64,000 nucleotides of DNA, from contig CM049306.1 in NCBI GenBank assembly GCA_026874595.1, forward strand, positions 106,529,142-106,593,141. Reading direction: 5' to 3'. Of this stretch, positions 50,704 through 62,448 are shown in pieces. The notes below the pieces were generated by a model. That model had not been told where the DNA came from, made no database searches, and worked only from the letters and a program-made list of their open reading frames with translations. The DNA comes from Sipunculus nudus (lineage: Eukaryota; Annelida; Sipuncula; Golfingiida; Sipunculidae). A program made the translations under genes and the position numbers. Position 1 is the first letter of the stretch, and the number at the start of each line of letters is the position of its first letter.

Positions 50704-53700
50704 TTAATTTGAGAGTGCGAAAAACATGTCCTCCATGTCATCATCATCGTCATCATCATCACCCGTCATAAAATATTCTGCATCACTTTCCGAGATATCT
50801 GGGAAATCAACACTGAGATCATCACCAATTCCACCTTCATCTGAAAAAGATTAAATTACAAAGAGATGATGATGACAATATTTATGCAGGCCAAAAAATT
50901 TAGGGGTCTCCTACACCTGTAGAAGGTGCATGTTAAGAGTGTTTAACTATCTCCATACAATACTGATATTTTTTAAAATCTAGATATCTCTATATGTCAG
51001 ATCTGGTTTAACCTAATGTGACTAACAATTTTGTTCCACTAGGCCAACATCAGTAAGAACAATTACTGGTTACAACTGCACATTGCTGGTGTTCCGCATT
51101 GCTGGCCCAGGCAAAACTGAGCTTTTGCAATAAAGAGAAATGCAGCCTTTTGTCTCTAAAGTCTGTAAAACCATTCAAAGTACACAGTTTTGTATAATCT
51201 GCTTATTAGTTGCATGAGGCAGGGAAACTGACTGATCATAAAAAAATACTGTATGATCCCTCATGATTTTACTTTATTAATGGTATGACATATTTACCAT
51301 CTGCCCCATCAATGTTGGACCCTTCACCATCATCATCATCATCTACATCCAGGTCATCATCATCATCATCGTCGTCGTCATCATCATCGTCATCATCATC
51401 ATCATCATCATCTTCCTCCTCTTCTTCCTCATCCTCCTGCATCATAGCAAATACACATGTATACACTTATAAATGCTGGTATGAATTATATCAATTAATA
51501 AAAGAGGACCAACTGGATTATCACTGGCTCAAAAATATATGATTATTGATTGTTCTGACAAGAATCAAAACTACAACTGATGACTCTAAAAGACTAGAAT
51601 ATCAGCAGAAGCTGACAAAAGCCCTCAGCCAAACGAACAGTGTTAAGAGGTGGTAACAGTAACAGTTACTAAATATCTGTTCTCACATGGATGTATATCT
51701 GTACATGTCTCAGTTATAAATTTAAAATGGAGAGGTATGTACCATGATTCATAACAATCCACCAAATAGTGGGTGGGTTAAGTGACTTTGACTTCAAGTC
51801 ATGATGCAAAGGTCCCCTTTGGCATAAAAGTACCTTAGGGTGATAGGAATAAATTTATCCAAAGACACAAATTAGGTCTCCCTTAGTATGTGAAATATAT
51901 GCAAATTATTCAAAATGGCCGCCGAAAATACTCCAAACCCCATATGCTTGCTTCTGTTACAGCTATAATAGCACATTTTGTGTCAAAATATACATTTTTG
52001 TGGTCAAGGAATCCAGTGAAATAGGTTTCATGATTGAGAAAATAATAGTTTTCTCCTTACCATTAAAATTGGGGGTACGTTTCATAAAATATCAATGATT
52101 TTCTTCCATCATGGTAACCTGAGACACATTTATCTATGTGCTTAGCATAGGGAGGTATTAAACAGCTGTGAATAGACCCTGTAGACGAACACAATCCTCA
52201 GTCGACATGCATAGAGCATAAAACCACAGCAAATTTAATGCATTAACTAGAGAATGACTGGTACGTGGCACTTATTTAATCTGAGTTTAGGCAGTACACA
52301 CGGTTCAATAAACCCACACACGATGCTCTATTATCAGCAAAAATACATAAGGCTTGGGTTGTGGTTTTTCCGCATGTACTGTCAGTTCATTAAATACATT
52401 ATCTGGGTAATACGGCATAAACTGACCCTTCTTGACCGCACAACATGCATGGGATTTACTTTGCAAAAACCAGAGCACCAGTATACACAGGAATGGGAAG
52501 ACATTCCTGAAACAGAATTCAATGAAGCTGCCAGTTGTAGTTTCTTCTCAGTATCTGACATTTTGTTTCAACAGAATATTTTGTTTGAAACAAATCTTAT
52601 CTATCTCACGATGGCCAACCCTTAAAAGCTGATAAACATGATTAATGCCAAAAGCACAAAAGCCATCAGTCATTGACACTCTTGATTTTTATGCTTCACA
52701 AGTTAGCTATAGGGTTTTATAGGAAATACACGTATCCTGAAAACTGGATTCGTATTTCTATTTTTCTTAAGTAACGTCAGATAACTGAAGGAATTAGATG
52801 GGTTGTTTTATTGTCGATGAAATGATTGTTGAAGTAATGAAGTAATAGTATTCATCCTACCTTGAAATTATGGGGACAGTATGCAAATTTAAAAAAATTT
52901 AAGTATCATCGTGAAAGCTTTTAACATCTATAATTGGTTTGTATTATATTATTGTTCTTGTTATTATCTTGATAAAGACAGGGGAGCATTTCAATAACAG
53001 TGTATATGTACCCGATGTGTGCGATTCACAGCATACGGAGCATAAAACCACAACTAAGTGATTAACATTTTTGTTTTATATGGAGAAATAATTAAGCTGA
53101 ATGTTATTCAAATAATATATAATTTTGCTTATAATAATGATCAGATGTAATTTAATTGAACATAAGATCACACTTCCATGGTCTTGCCTCAGTAAGTTTC
53201 CGAATCGACTACCATGTTCTGGAATACAATATCTGGTTAATACCCCATAAAACCATACGTATTGCACGGCTTACACAGGTTTCACTATGTCACAGACAGA
53301 GTACACAGAGGTATTGGCAGCCGTACAAAGTGGACATTAGAATTTCTTTATTGCCAACAAAAGATTATTGTCTGCTTGAGCTTCAATGTACTACTTTCAG
53401 GTCTTGTGTGATATAACCATCACATAATCTTTTTAAGATGTGCATTTGATAAAATTGGAAGCACATATTTCACAGAATCTAGCATTCTGGATAATGAAGT
53501 CCATTGCACGAATCACATTAGTAAAAGTTCCTTATGCACAGAAAGGCAGTACTACTATCAGAGTTGTCACTGGAAAGTCACAAGTTGATAAACTTGGCCA
53601 AACATTGCGTGTTAACAGACTTAGTCGAACTGCATTTGAGAATGTTTGTATACTTCTGAAGCCAAATCCTCAAACCTCTGATCTTTTAGGTTGGAGTGAT

Positions 53701-56700
53701 TCTTGGACTTTGGTGTTTATTAATATTTATAATGAACCTAAATAACCGCCTGATATCCGTTGAAATTCAAACGAGCAAGCACAACGTGTATTACAATCTT
53801 AGAAATCTCCCTAAAAACCCAAAGGTGACCTGGAATTGCCCTACTTGCCAAATTTATCTGCAGAATATCGGCGGGTGACCCTGAAAAAACTTTGGAGCAT
53901 TGTACTTCAATGAAAACTAATGAATTGTGTGCCTAGGAATCATCACATCGTGGTACCACAGCAAAAATTAAAGAAAATGTATATCTTGCTATTAGGTTAA
54001 ATAAAATGTTCAGAACTGTTAATGTTATAGGCCCTTTGCCTTTTGCGTGATAAATCTGGCAAGTTTTGCTGACGTCAAATTAATTTTAGCCCTTTTTTTC
54101 AGGTTAGTTGTGACCAACTTTTAAAATATAACATGCACATTTTAATTTACTTATTAGCAAGGGTAATTTTTTTCTGAAAAAGGCAGATTATTTGTTTGAT
54201 TGGAAATATGAGAGAATGCGCTGATGCTGTTTATCAACGTGGCCCATGCCTGAAAGGGTTATACGGAGGAACAGGGGGCTGCTAGTGCGACATGACTGAA
54301 TAGGAGTTGCTAAATAAGTTCATCAGAGACTACCTAACTTTGGAGAATCATTGACAAATGGACAGCTTAACAACCCTCTATAAAATTTTTTTTCCACTGA
54401 TGGATCTAAAAGGGTTATTTTCTTGGTGTTAGCTCTGAACACCTTTATACTCCCAGGTACTGATAACTTAATTTGATATGTCTGTTAGGAGTATTGTTAA
54501 GGTTAAATGACATATTATTCTCACTTACACATTACCACGACTTGTGCATTTCCAGTTTTCAGATGTATTTTCATTGCATGATATAAGTAAATTAGTGTCT
54601 TAATCTCTTTTATATGAGGAAAGACACTACAATGCTTCTTCAGTTTGGGTCTTACTGAGATGAAAATTATTTACTTCCCCATGGACATTGAACACCAGGA
54701 ACATATGTGGACCAGGAGGTGACTGGATCCTCAGGGAGTACATGTGAGATCCTTCTGCCCGAGGATTATGGCTGATTTTAGGCAATGGAAAGAAACGTCT
54801 TTGGACGCAATGTTTAAAAAAAGAGCTAATCACTGAGAACACGGAACATAGGAGTCGAGTGGTAATTTTTTATCTTTGTGCTGGCTATACCCGGGTTCAA
54901 TTCCCAGGACAGCTATGAGAATAGGTGATAGTGACCCTTTCCAGGTCAGTAGTTTCCCGGGGTCCTCTGGCTCTATAGATTAATAAAAGGGGCAATCTCT
55001 ACCATGGGGAGTGCCTAGCATACGTTATTATAACAATTTGCACAATCCATGTAAAGTAATAATGTTACAATTTGTCAAATTCTTAACTTTTTTTAATAAC
55101 ATTTAGACATCACATTCAACACTTTCTGCTTTTCTGTTTTGACTGGTGCAAAAGGTTATATAGCACGGAAGTTAGATGTAAAGCCTGTTAGGCGGACTTG
55201 GCATCTCGCCTTCTTGCTGTCCTTATACTTGGGTTGAAAGTTTTTATTTTTGCATCATAAACATGTTGATAATCAGTGGCGTTATTGCAAAATTTGTGAA
55301 CAATACTGGATTCATTGTTATAACCTGCACCACATCCGGAATAATCAGCACTGCCACCTTTACATCAACAATCATTTCATCCACATCTAAAATATAATAC
55401 ATCTAATTCCTTCAGTTCCCTGACATTACTTGTAAAAATATGTGAACACAGTTTTCAGGATGGTTCCCTATGAAACCCTAAACTAATTGGCGAAGCATAA
55501 ACACCAAGAGTGTCAATGACTGATGGCCTTTGTGCTTTCAGCATTGATCATGTACTATCATGGGTTGGCCATCATGAGATGGATCTTGAGATAGATAAGA
55601 TGTGTTTCAAGCAATATATTCTGTCGAATCAAGATGTTAGATTCTCGGAAGGAACCACAATGGGCAACTTTATTATGTTCTGCTACAGGAATGTCTGCCT
55701 ATTCTTGTGTGTACAGGTACTCTGGTTATGTATATATCCCGTGCTTGCTGTACTGTCGAGAAAGGTCATTTTATGTCATATTACCCAGATAATGTATTAC
55801 ATGGACTGACAGTATATGCGGAAAAACCGCAACCAAGACCTAATGTATTTTGCTGGTTTTATATACAGCGATGTGTGTCGACTTATAAAACCATGTGAGG
55901 AAATAATGATGCAAGACTAAGAATGTTGGTATTTCACTTGGGTATTTAATAAAGGACAAACCGTATATCTAAGTTAACCGCATAGCCTTATTGCACTGCC
56001 TAAACTAAGATTAAGTAAGTGCCACGTACCAGTAATTCTCTAGTTAACGCATTAAATTTGCTGTGGTTTTATGCTCTATATTTGTCGATTGCGGATTGTG
56101 TTCGTCTACAGGGTCTATTCACGGCTGTTTAATACCTCCCTATATAGATAAGATGTGTCTCAGGTTACCATGATGGAAGAAAAACAATGATATTTAATGA
56201 AGTGTTCCTGATTAACCCAGATTTTCATGGTAAGGAGAAATCTATTGTTTTCTCAATCTTGAAACCTATTCCATTGGATTCCTTGACCACAAAAATGTAT
56301 ATTTTGACACAAAAATTGTCATTATAGCTGTAACAGAAACAAGCATATGAGGTTTGGAGCATTTTCGGCGGCCATTTTGAATAATTTGCATATATTTCAC
56401 ATACTAAGGGAGATCTAACTTGTGTCTTTGGATAAATTTATTCCTATGGTCCTAAGGTACTTCTATGCCAAAGGGGACCTTTGCATCATGACTTGAAGTC
56501 AACAGCCTATTTTGTGCACTTATCCCACCCACTAAAATGCTTCCTGAAAAATAAGCTTCTAAGTTTTATTCTATTATAAGCTCTGTGACCTTGAAAAGTA
56601 GGTCAAGGTCACCCATCTTCGAACATGAACAAGATTTTTGTCGATATACATCTTCACCAAAGAAATAAAATTCCTATTGTGAATCCTTTTAGAGATATCC

Positions 56701-59700
56701 CGCTCAAAAGGCCAAAGTTGAAAAATCCAAGAAAAATTCAATAAAAAATCAGAAATTGCAGGTGGCGCCCCCAAACTTGTGCAGCAGTTACAGACCATCA
56801 GTCCCTATAATCATAGTAAGTATTGTGAAAATCCATCCAATGGTTCCTGAGAAATAAGCTCCTAAATGTTTTTTCTATAATCAGCTCTAAAACGTAGAAA
56901 AATAGGTCAAGGTCACCCATCTTCGAACTTGACCGAGATTTTGTCAATAGACATCTTCACCGAATAAATAAAATTCTTACGGTGAATCCTTTTCGAGATA
57001 TCCCGCTCACTAGCCCAAAGTTGAAAAATCCAATAATAATTCATTTAAAATCAGAAATTGTAGGTGGCGCCACCAAACTTGTATAGCAGGACTATCAGTC
57101 CCAATAATCATAGTAAGTTTTGTGAAAATCCACCAAATGGTTCCTGAGTAATAAGCATCTAAGTGTTTTTCTATAATCAGCTCTAAAATGTAGAAAAATA
57201 GGTCAAGGTCACCCATATTCGAACTTGACCAAGATTTTGTCGATATACATCTTTACCGAGGAAATAAAATTCTGACGGTGAATCCTTTTCAAGATATCCC
57301 GCTCACAAGGTAAAAGTTAACGGATGCCGGACGGACCGACGGACGGACCGACGGACAGACAGCTTGGGTGACGACAATAGCCCATCAGCCTAAGGGCTAA
57401 AAAGGCAAACATTCACAAACTTTTAGAATGAACAGAAAGTTATAGATTTTTTTTTTAATGTGTATCAACTTACTAGGCATCTGACCACTTATCATCTAGG
57501 CATAAAATCAACTGACTGGACTCTGAGACTTTTCATACAAGTAAAAAGTCAACTTACCGGACTCTCTTTGTCTCTTAACTTGCCAACTTCATATAATCGA
57601 CATATACTCTCTTCATTTAAAGATTCTTCAGAACGGAAATTCTGAAAAAAACATTAAAAAGATCGCAATCAAATTCAAATTTAATTTCCAACTCTCAAGT
57701 CTTGAGTGGTATGAAAACTGGTCTTGCTTAACTTATTTTTGCTGATTAGATAACAATTTTACTGTCCTGCTCATTAAGTTTACTTGCATAACTACTACGA
57801 ATATGAGCATATATAATGGAATAAGAATTATTTACAAGCTAAGACTTGCAACTCTGCCTTGGAAAACACAAGTGTGGGTAATAATTAATTATTTAATGAG
57901 TTAGACAAACATAACAACAGAATATTTCCTCATATTAGCTCTTTTCCATATGCTGGATCTTAGCCATTAAGGAGGTTTGATGCTCCAATAAGCATAACTG
58001 TATATAGAATATAGTCAACACCTGTAAATTTGGGATATGTAGTGCATCACCAACCATAAAATATTTTTGAAGCATCATCCAAAAATAATTCAAATTAACA
58101 GCACTTGAGCCAGTTGGCTGTCCTTCACATCTACATTTTTCTTACAATAATGGGATATTTAATTTATGAATATTGATAATCCTGTGAGATCCATGAATTA
58201 AACACATCATAAGTGAATCTGAATCCACAATTACTGAGAGAGATCATCAGAAACAAAACCTCACAGACCTCTACTACAGCAAGGTAGCTGTCTGTGCTGT
58301 CAGTACACAGGTCAAAGATGTTCTTCTTTACATCTATTGTAGCTGAAACCAGAACACAAGTCTATAAATAGTATATATGTTAATTCAGAGCTGGCATGAT
58401 ATACAGACATATCATTTAATACAGCAGATAGAACATGAAAATTATATATTTTTACCTGTTTTCCACAGGATATAAAGATATACATAATTTGTCAAAGTAT
58501 TTACAAACAATATAAATGCATTTTTAAAATTAAAAGGTTACTTGGCTTCAAAGGGTATTTCACTCCTGGACAGCCATGGTGCTGTCAGATGGAGTTATTT
58601 AAATTTAATATTTTTTATCAACTGCTACCAACTACCCATTTCCTATGATTCTTACCTATACTGCTGTAGTCAGTGGCATCAAATGTCCTGAATGAAGATC
58701 CAAAAGGACTGGATATTCTGGTGTCTGAATCCTCCTCATCATACTGGTGTATAGCTGTAACAAAATTAAAGGCATGCCAAATTTTAGGACAATCCATTAA
58801 GCAAACCCTGTGATATCTAGTATTTTCAATCTAACTCAGACTCTAGGTACAGCTTTATATACAGGTTGCCTGAACTGGAGAATATACATTCATTACATTA
58901 CATATTAAAAAAAAATTACACATAAGCTTATATTCAGCATGTAATACAACATTCAGATGATGTTTAACTAAATGGTCTGCAAAGCTGCATGGATAACAAT
59001 GCTGAAACGTTACCTCCATATATCACATTCCCAGAATGGTTGAATCTGATCCGACACTGGTCCAGGGCAGGCACAGTGTGTAACAGATGGAATGTCCGCA
59101 GGTCCCACTGTACTGAGGTCAAGGTCATATTCAAAGGTAAAAGGTAACATCAAGAATATATGAATTTTCTCATCTGATATCCCTCAACTGAGACAGGTTC
59201 AGCTTGAGTAAAAAAACAATCTCTAAATACATACATTTACATAACCTAAAGATCTGAAGTGCCATAATAAAAATGTGTGATGTATGATACACGAGAAAAT
59301 AAAAATGTAGCATACATTAGGCTAATACTACCATGAATAGTCACACTATCCTGTACCTTGTTGCTTGAAGATATATCTTATATATTCAACACCTAAAGTG
59401 TTAGATGTACCAAAGCAAAATATAAACTAGACATTTCTTGGCACCGCAGGTGCCACAGTATCCCAAGACATAGTAATCCCCCCCTGGGTCATGTTTAAAA
59501 TGACCCCATTTTAAATAGGCTTCCTCCTCTCATCCACATCTATTCAGATGTCAAGTTTGGTAAAGATCCATGAAATATTTTTTGAGTTATCTTGCTTAAA
59601 AGAAATCTCTGCGGCAGCAGCGGCGTGACAGTGCCTAAACCATACTCCCCCCAAACTTTGTCTTGGAATACAATTAAAACCAAGGATTAGATGGGTTATT

Positions 59701-61945
59701 ATTCCTTGTTGAAATCATGCAGGAATTGATATGACTGTGGTTTCAGAATATATTGTAGGCTAAAAACTATGCAGTTTATATATTATTATATTTAAAGCAT
59801 TTGACTGATTTTTACCCTATCACAAGATACATTGCAGAAACTGAAAAAAAAATATATAGCTTGGTTGGTTTTAGTAATATGAATAACAGAACATTCCACT
59901 GCAAAACACCTCTATTAACTCTACAGTACGTGAGCGATGTGCCATTCCTATGATATCCTTACAATTATCATCAAGGTATAGATCAGGCAGTAACAAGTGA
60001 ACAATAACAGTACCTTGATTCATCAACATTACAAATAAGACCCACAACCTGAAAATGATTCCCTAAGTCAGCAGAATTTTCTTCATATCTTTCATTTGTG
60101 ATTGGACATTTCTGGTAAAATACACCAATATATGAGTATAGATCACCATCAGATGACAATGGTGTCACCAGAGGACTGTGACTGTGTAATATAATTGCAT
60201 GTTGAAGTAGGGAGTATGACCAGATGATTGTTTTTATAATTTATTGTACACTGATACAGAGTAACATGTTTAGATATGAGTGTGAGAAAATAGGTTAGAG
60301 AGCACAGAATCCTCATTTAATGTTAATTTCAGTACATTTTAATTCTGTGGCGGCTGTCTGTCTAGATGGTCTCTATAGTAAGGTTGTTTATTGTAGACTT
60401 CAAAGGTGGAACCTTTGTGCGCTAGACTGTGTGCCTATCAGTCAGTGCTGCGTGAACTGTGCCTCTAGGGGCAAATGTGTACTCCAGCAAGGAACTGTTG
60501 ATTGTTGGAGCCCTGTGTAAATACACAAGAACGAACAAACTGAGCTAGTGGCTGGACATTCTGATGTCACGTTGTTTGATGGTCATGTGATCAGGAACTG
60601 TGTAAACAAAGAGGACGTCCCTGTGCAGTGAACATAACTGACTTAGTTCATTGTGTTTCTAAAGTGGATGGTTGTAATCATCAGTGTTTGTGTGGAGCAC
60701 CTCTCCAGAGAAATATGTATTTTTTAATATATTGATTTGTTTTGTTAACTCTTAACTGTTCAATCTTATTCTTCTTTTGAAGTGTATGTTTGAGTTTCAG
60801 CCGGTTTGGTCTACCATATAAAAGAACCAGGTCATTCATATTTTTTGGGGATGTGATAAATAGATTTAAATATATCCAAATATCTTAAATATCCAATTTC
60901 ATATACAGAAGTTGAACAAATCTGCAAGTTTCAGGTGTTCGGAAGACAGACCAAATCTTTATTCTACTTCAATGTTACAGCATACTTTAAGCCAGGCAGA
61001 ACCCCTGACCTTTCTTTTTTTTGTGCTTTGACCATCATGCTTATATCTAATTTGATACATATTTGCTATTTCCCCATATACTAAACGGCTGCTTGCAACA
61101 AGGATTTAAGGGCTGCTTATAACAAGGACTAAAGGGCATGCATGCAACAAGGAATAAAGGGCTGCTTCCCACAAGGATACAACTTCAGAGTTGATGATAA
61201 TCTCAAGACCTGCTGGATGGAAGACTCCGCTGACGTTGGGGTTAAACTTGTCAAACTTGTGTATAGATTTCCCGCTGTTAACATCCCACAATACTCCATC
61301 ATTCAACACAAGATCATCTGTAGGGCTGAAAGTTGCTCTGTTACCCGTGTAGTTGTTTGCTTTGTCTTGATCAAATAATGTCATAAGTTTTTGTCCAGTG
61401 TTTGTATCATAAATCTGCAATGATTCAAGGTTATTAAACATATTCTTACAAAGTGAGTTATTACAGACACATTACATGCTATTAACATATGAATACAATA
61501 TGTTGAGAGAGTACTGTTACTGACAAATTTGGCATTATATATTGCCCAAGATAATCATGCTCCATGGAAAATTCATGGTTACAAATGCAACAATCACTGA
61601 ACAATAAGAACTTTTGTATGAATTTGTTCTCAAAACAGCTCACATTTTGTCAAATTTCTCAAAATTTAAACTGATTTTTTAAAGTTGCTGCTGCCTTTTT
61701 CCTTGATTTCCTGGTCTTTACAGTTATTTGTCTAACTAGATCCTGACAGAGACACCTCCATATACCTCAGCAAGGCAAAGTCAGAGATGATGACATGACA
61801 TGTTACATGAATAATACACACAGCCATTCTATGGAATATGAAAAAGGAAATATAACTTACATGTGCTTTTTCTTCCTTTGTTCCTATGATCTGGTCCTGT
61901 GTAAGCTTACTAAACTCTACATAGTTGTCTTCATCAAAGTTATGT
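50704..61945 (-). CDS. DCAF1: DCAF1 (VprBP), C-terminal eight exons, gene continues past the window
   Basis: Exons in transcription order are 61945-61861, 61414-61181, 59107-59014, 58754-58656, 58342-58269, 57641-57558, 51436-51298 and 50840-50704 (stop TAA at 50706-50704). All have AG/GT borders and consistent phases, giving 314 residues. The sequence follows the animal family closely: [104 protein letters not shown], then a long Asp/Glu tail. These are the last WD40 blades and the acidic tail. DCAF1 is the substrate receptor of the DDB1-CUL4-ROC1 ubiquitin ligase in the nucleus and also a scaffold for other ligases. Upstream exons (Armadillo-like, LisH and first blades) must lie beyond 64000. 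The intron 51437-57557 carries two transposons. Confidence 0.93.
51298..51436 (-). CDS. DCAF1: DCAF1 acidic-tail exon with poly-Asp run
   Basis: The exon codes EDEEEEEE followed by about 20 Asp, then [18 protein letters not shown]. It is built from GAT/GAC triplets, a coding microsatellite. The serine-rich plus-strand frame over the same bases (51285-51542) is a shadow of this repeat. Confidence 0.88.
51768..52840 (+). repeat. Left long terminal inverted repeat
   Basis: Pairs with 55350-56533 in reverse complement. The match is strongest between 51795 and 52720. A unique bit, TAAGTGACTTTGACTTC, replaces a longer stretch in the right arm. Confidence 0.8.
53440..53880 (+). CDS. Unrecognised frames in the core of the long-TIR transposon
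   Basis: A 101-codon frame (53440-53745) contains [20 protein letters not shown], and an overlapping shifted frame (53696-53878) ends in [15 protein letters not shown], with a CPTC pair that could be part of a metal site. Together they might be one frameshifted gene of the transposon. No family was recognised and the second frame may be chance. Confidence 0.25.
54845..55070 (+). mobile_element. tRNA-like SINE inside the long-TIR transposon
   Basis: GGAGTCGAGTGGTAATTTTT resembles an A-box region and GGGTTCAATTCCCAGG is a good B box about 35-40 bases later. A tRNA-unrelated body with TTTCCCGGGGTCCTCTGGC follows. The position and order fit a tRNA-derived SINE. The 3' limit is a guess. Confidence 0.5.
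55350..56533 (-). repeat. Right long terminal inverted repeat
   Basis: Reverse complement of the left arm. It is slightly longer because of inserts such as the GCACAAAATAGGCTGTTGAC-type stretch near the end. A 99-codon frame (55510-55809) is open here but broken in the left arm. Confidence 0.8.
59427..59660 (-). mobile_element. E4 element fragment with Helitron-type 3' end
   Basis: On the minus strand the end reads hairpin GGCACCTGCGGTGCC (59454-59440), nine bases, then CTAG (59430-59427) followed by T. Inside is GGTAAAGATCCATGAAA-type wording similar in style to the other families. The 5' end is not identified. It lies in the DCAF1 intron 59108-61180. Confidence 0.55.
61140..61162. repeat. 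Short tandem of GGGCTGCTT... units next to a DCAF1 exon
   Basis: Between 61085 and 61170 a word of the form GCTGCTT(A/G)CAACAAGGA(TTTAA)GGGC is repeated three to four times with a period of about 27, just inside the intron beside exon 61181-61414. Confidence 0.6.
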
Positions 61946-62448
61946 CTGAAAAAAATAATTCAAATTAGAAAAGGCTGGTATCATAATGCCTTATTATTCA
62001 AAGACTAGTTATGAAGATAAACAACACCTAATTTGACAACTGATTCTCATAAAAAGACACTTGGTGTTAAAATATCCGGTCCATCTCAATATCAGCAGCA
62101 TTATTCACTGAAAAATAATCTTGAAAAATAATCCTGAGACAGTTAAAATTTTACATTTAAAATGTACCATTACAGTAAATTTTCCTGTAAGCAGCACTTG
62201 TAAATAACTGGTTTAGCTGCAATCTTCATTTTTTTTTTAGAATATGACAAGATAACAAGATGAAAATTTCTGTGACATAATTGCTACCTCTCTGTCTCAA
62301 AAATTACTTATAAACTTCCACAAAACTAACTAAAAGATTACATCATTTTGCATGTGTTGCCACAAATACATAACATAATCCATCTAACTTCAATATGTAT
62401 AGCAATTCCAATCAACTTTAATAAAAAAGAACATGTGATTTTTTTGTT
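61946..62448. other. DCAF1 intron sequence, no exon seen
   Basis: AT-rich, between the acceptor of exon 61861-61945 and the tandem duplication. The next upstream DCAF1 exon was not found before the window ends. Confidence 0.5.

Larger units (their letters stand above)
51768..56533. mobile_element. 4.77-kb DNA transposon with terminal inverted repeats of about 1 kb
   Basis: The ends are AGTGGGTGGG and CCCACCCACT. The inverted arms run from 51768 to about 52840 and from about 55350 to 56533, diverged by small differences and indels. Shared words include GACTTCAAGTCATGATGCAA, ATGGCCGCCGAAAAT, GAATTAGATG and GCCATCAGTCATTGACACTC. The E3 sequence CACCAAATGCTTCC is split so that AAAT is present on both sides. 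AG...CT ends with very long arms resemble Polinton/Maverick elements, but no polymerase, integrase or ATPase motif was seen, so the superfamily is open. Frames at 53440-53745 and 55510-55809 are unrecognised. Confidence 0.8.
51594..57398 (-). mobile_element. E3 element, copy C, in a DCAF1 intron, interrupted
   Basis: On the minus strand the 5' hairpin AGCCCTTAGGCTGATGGGCT ends at 57398, followed by a GTCCG microsatellite (57328-57360). Tandem subrepeats of about 302 bp carry AATTGCAGGTGGCGCC (56755 and 57057). The 3' end shows the full arrangement: inverted repeat GGCTGAGGGCT (51630-51620), hairpin TCAGCTTCTGCTGA (51615-51602), then TATTCTAG ending at 51594 before T. A 4.77-kb transposon splits it at 51768-56533. 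Confidence 0.82.

Noticed and set aside
51285-51542. Poly-serine protein on the plus strand
   Set aside because: It is the opposite-strand shadow of the DCAF1 poly-Asp exon, whose frame, splice borders and phases all fit.
51768-56533. CACTA (EnSpm) transposon
   Set aside because: CACTA elements begin CACTA and end TAGTG. Here the ends are AGTG...CACT, the opposite orientation, and the arms are far too long.
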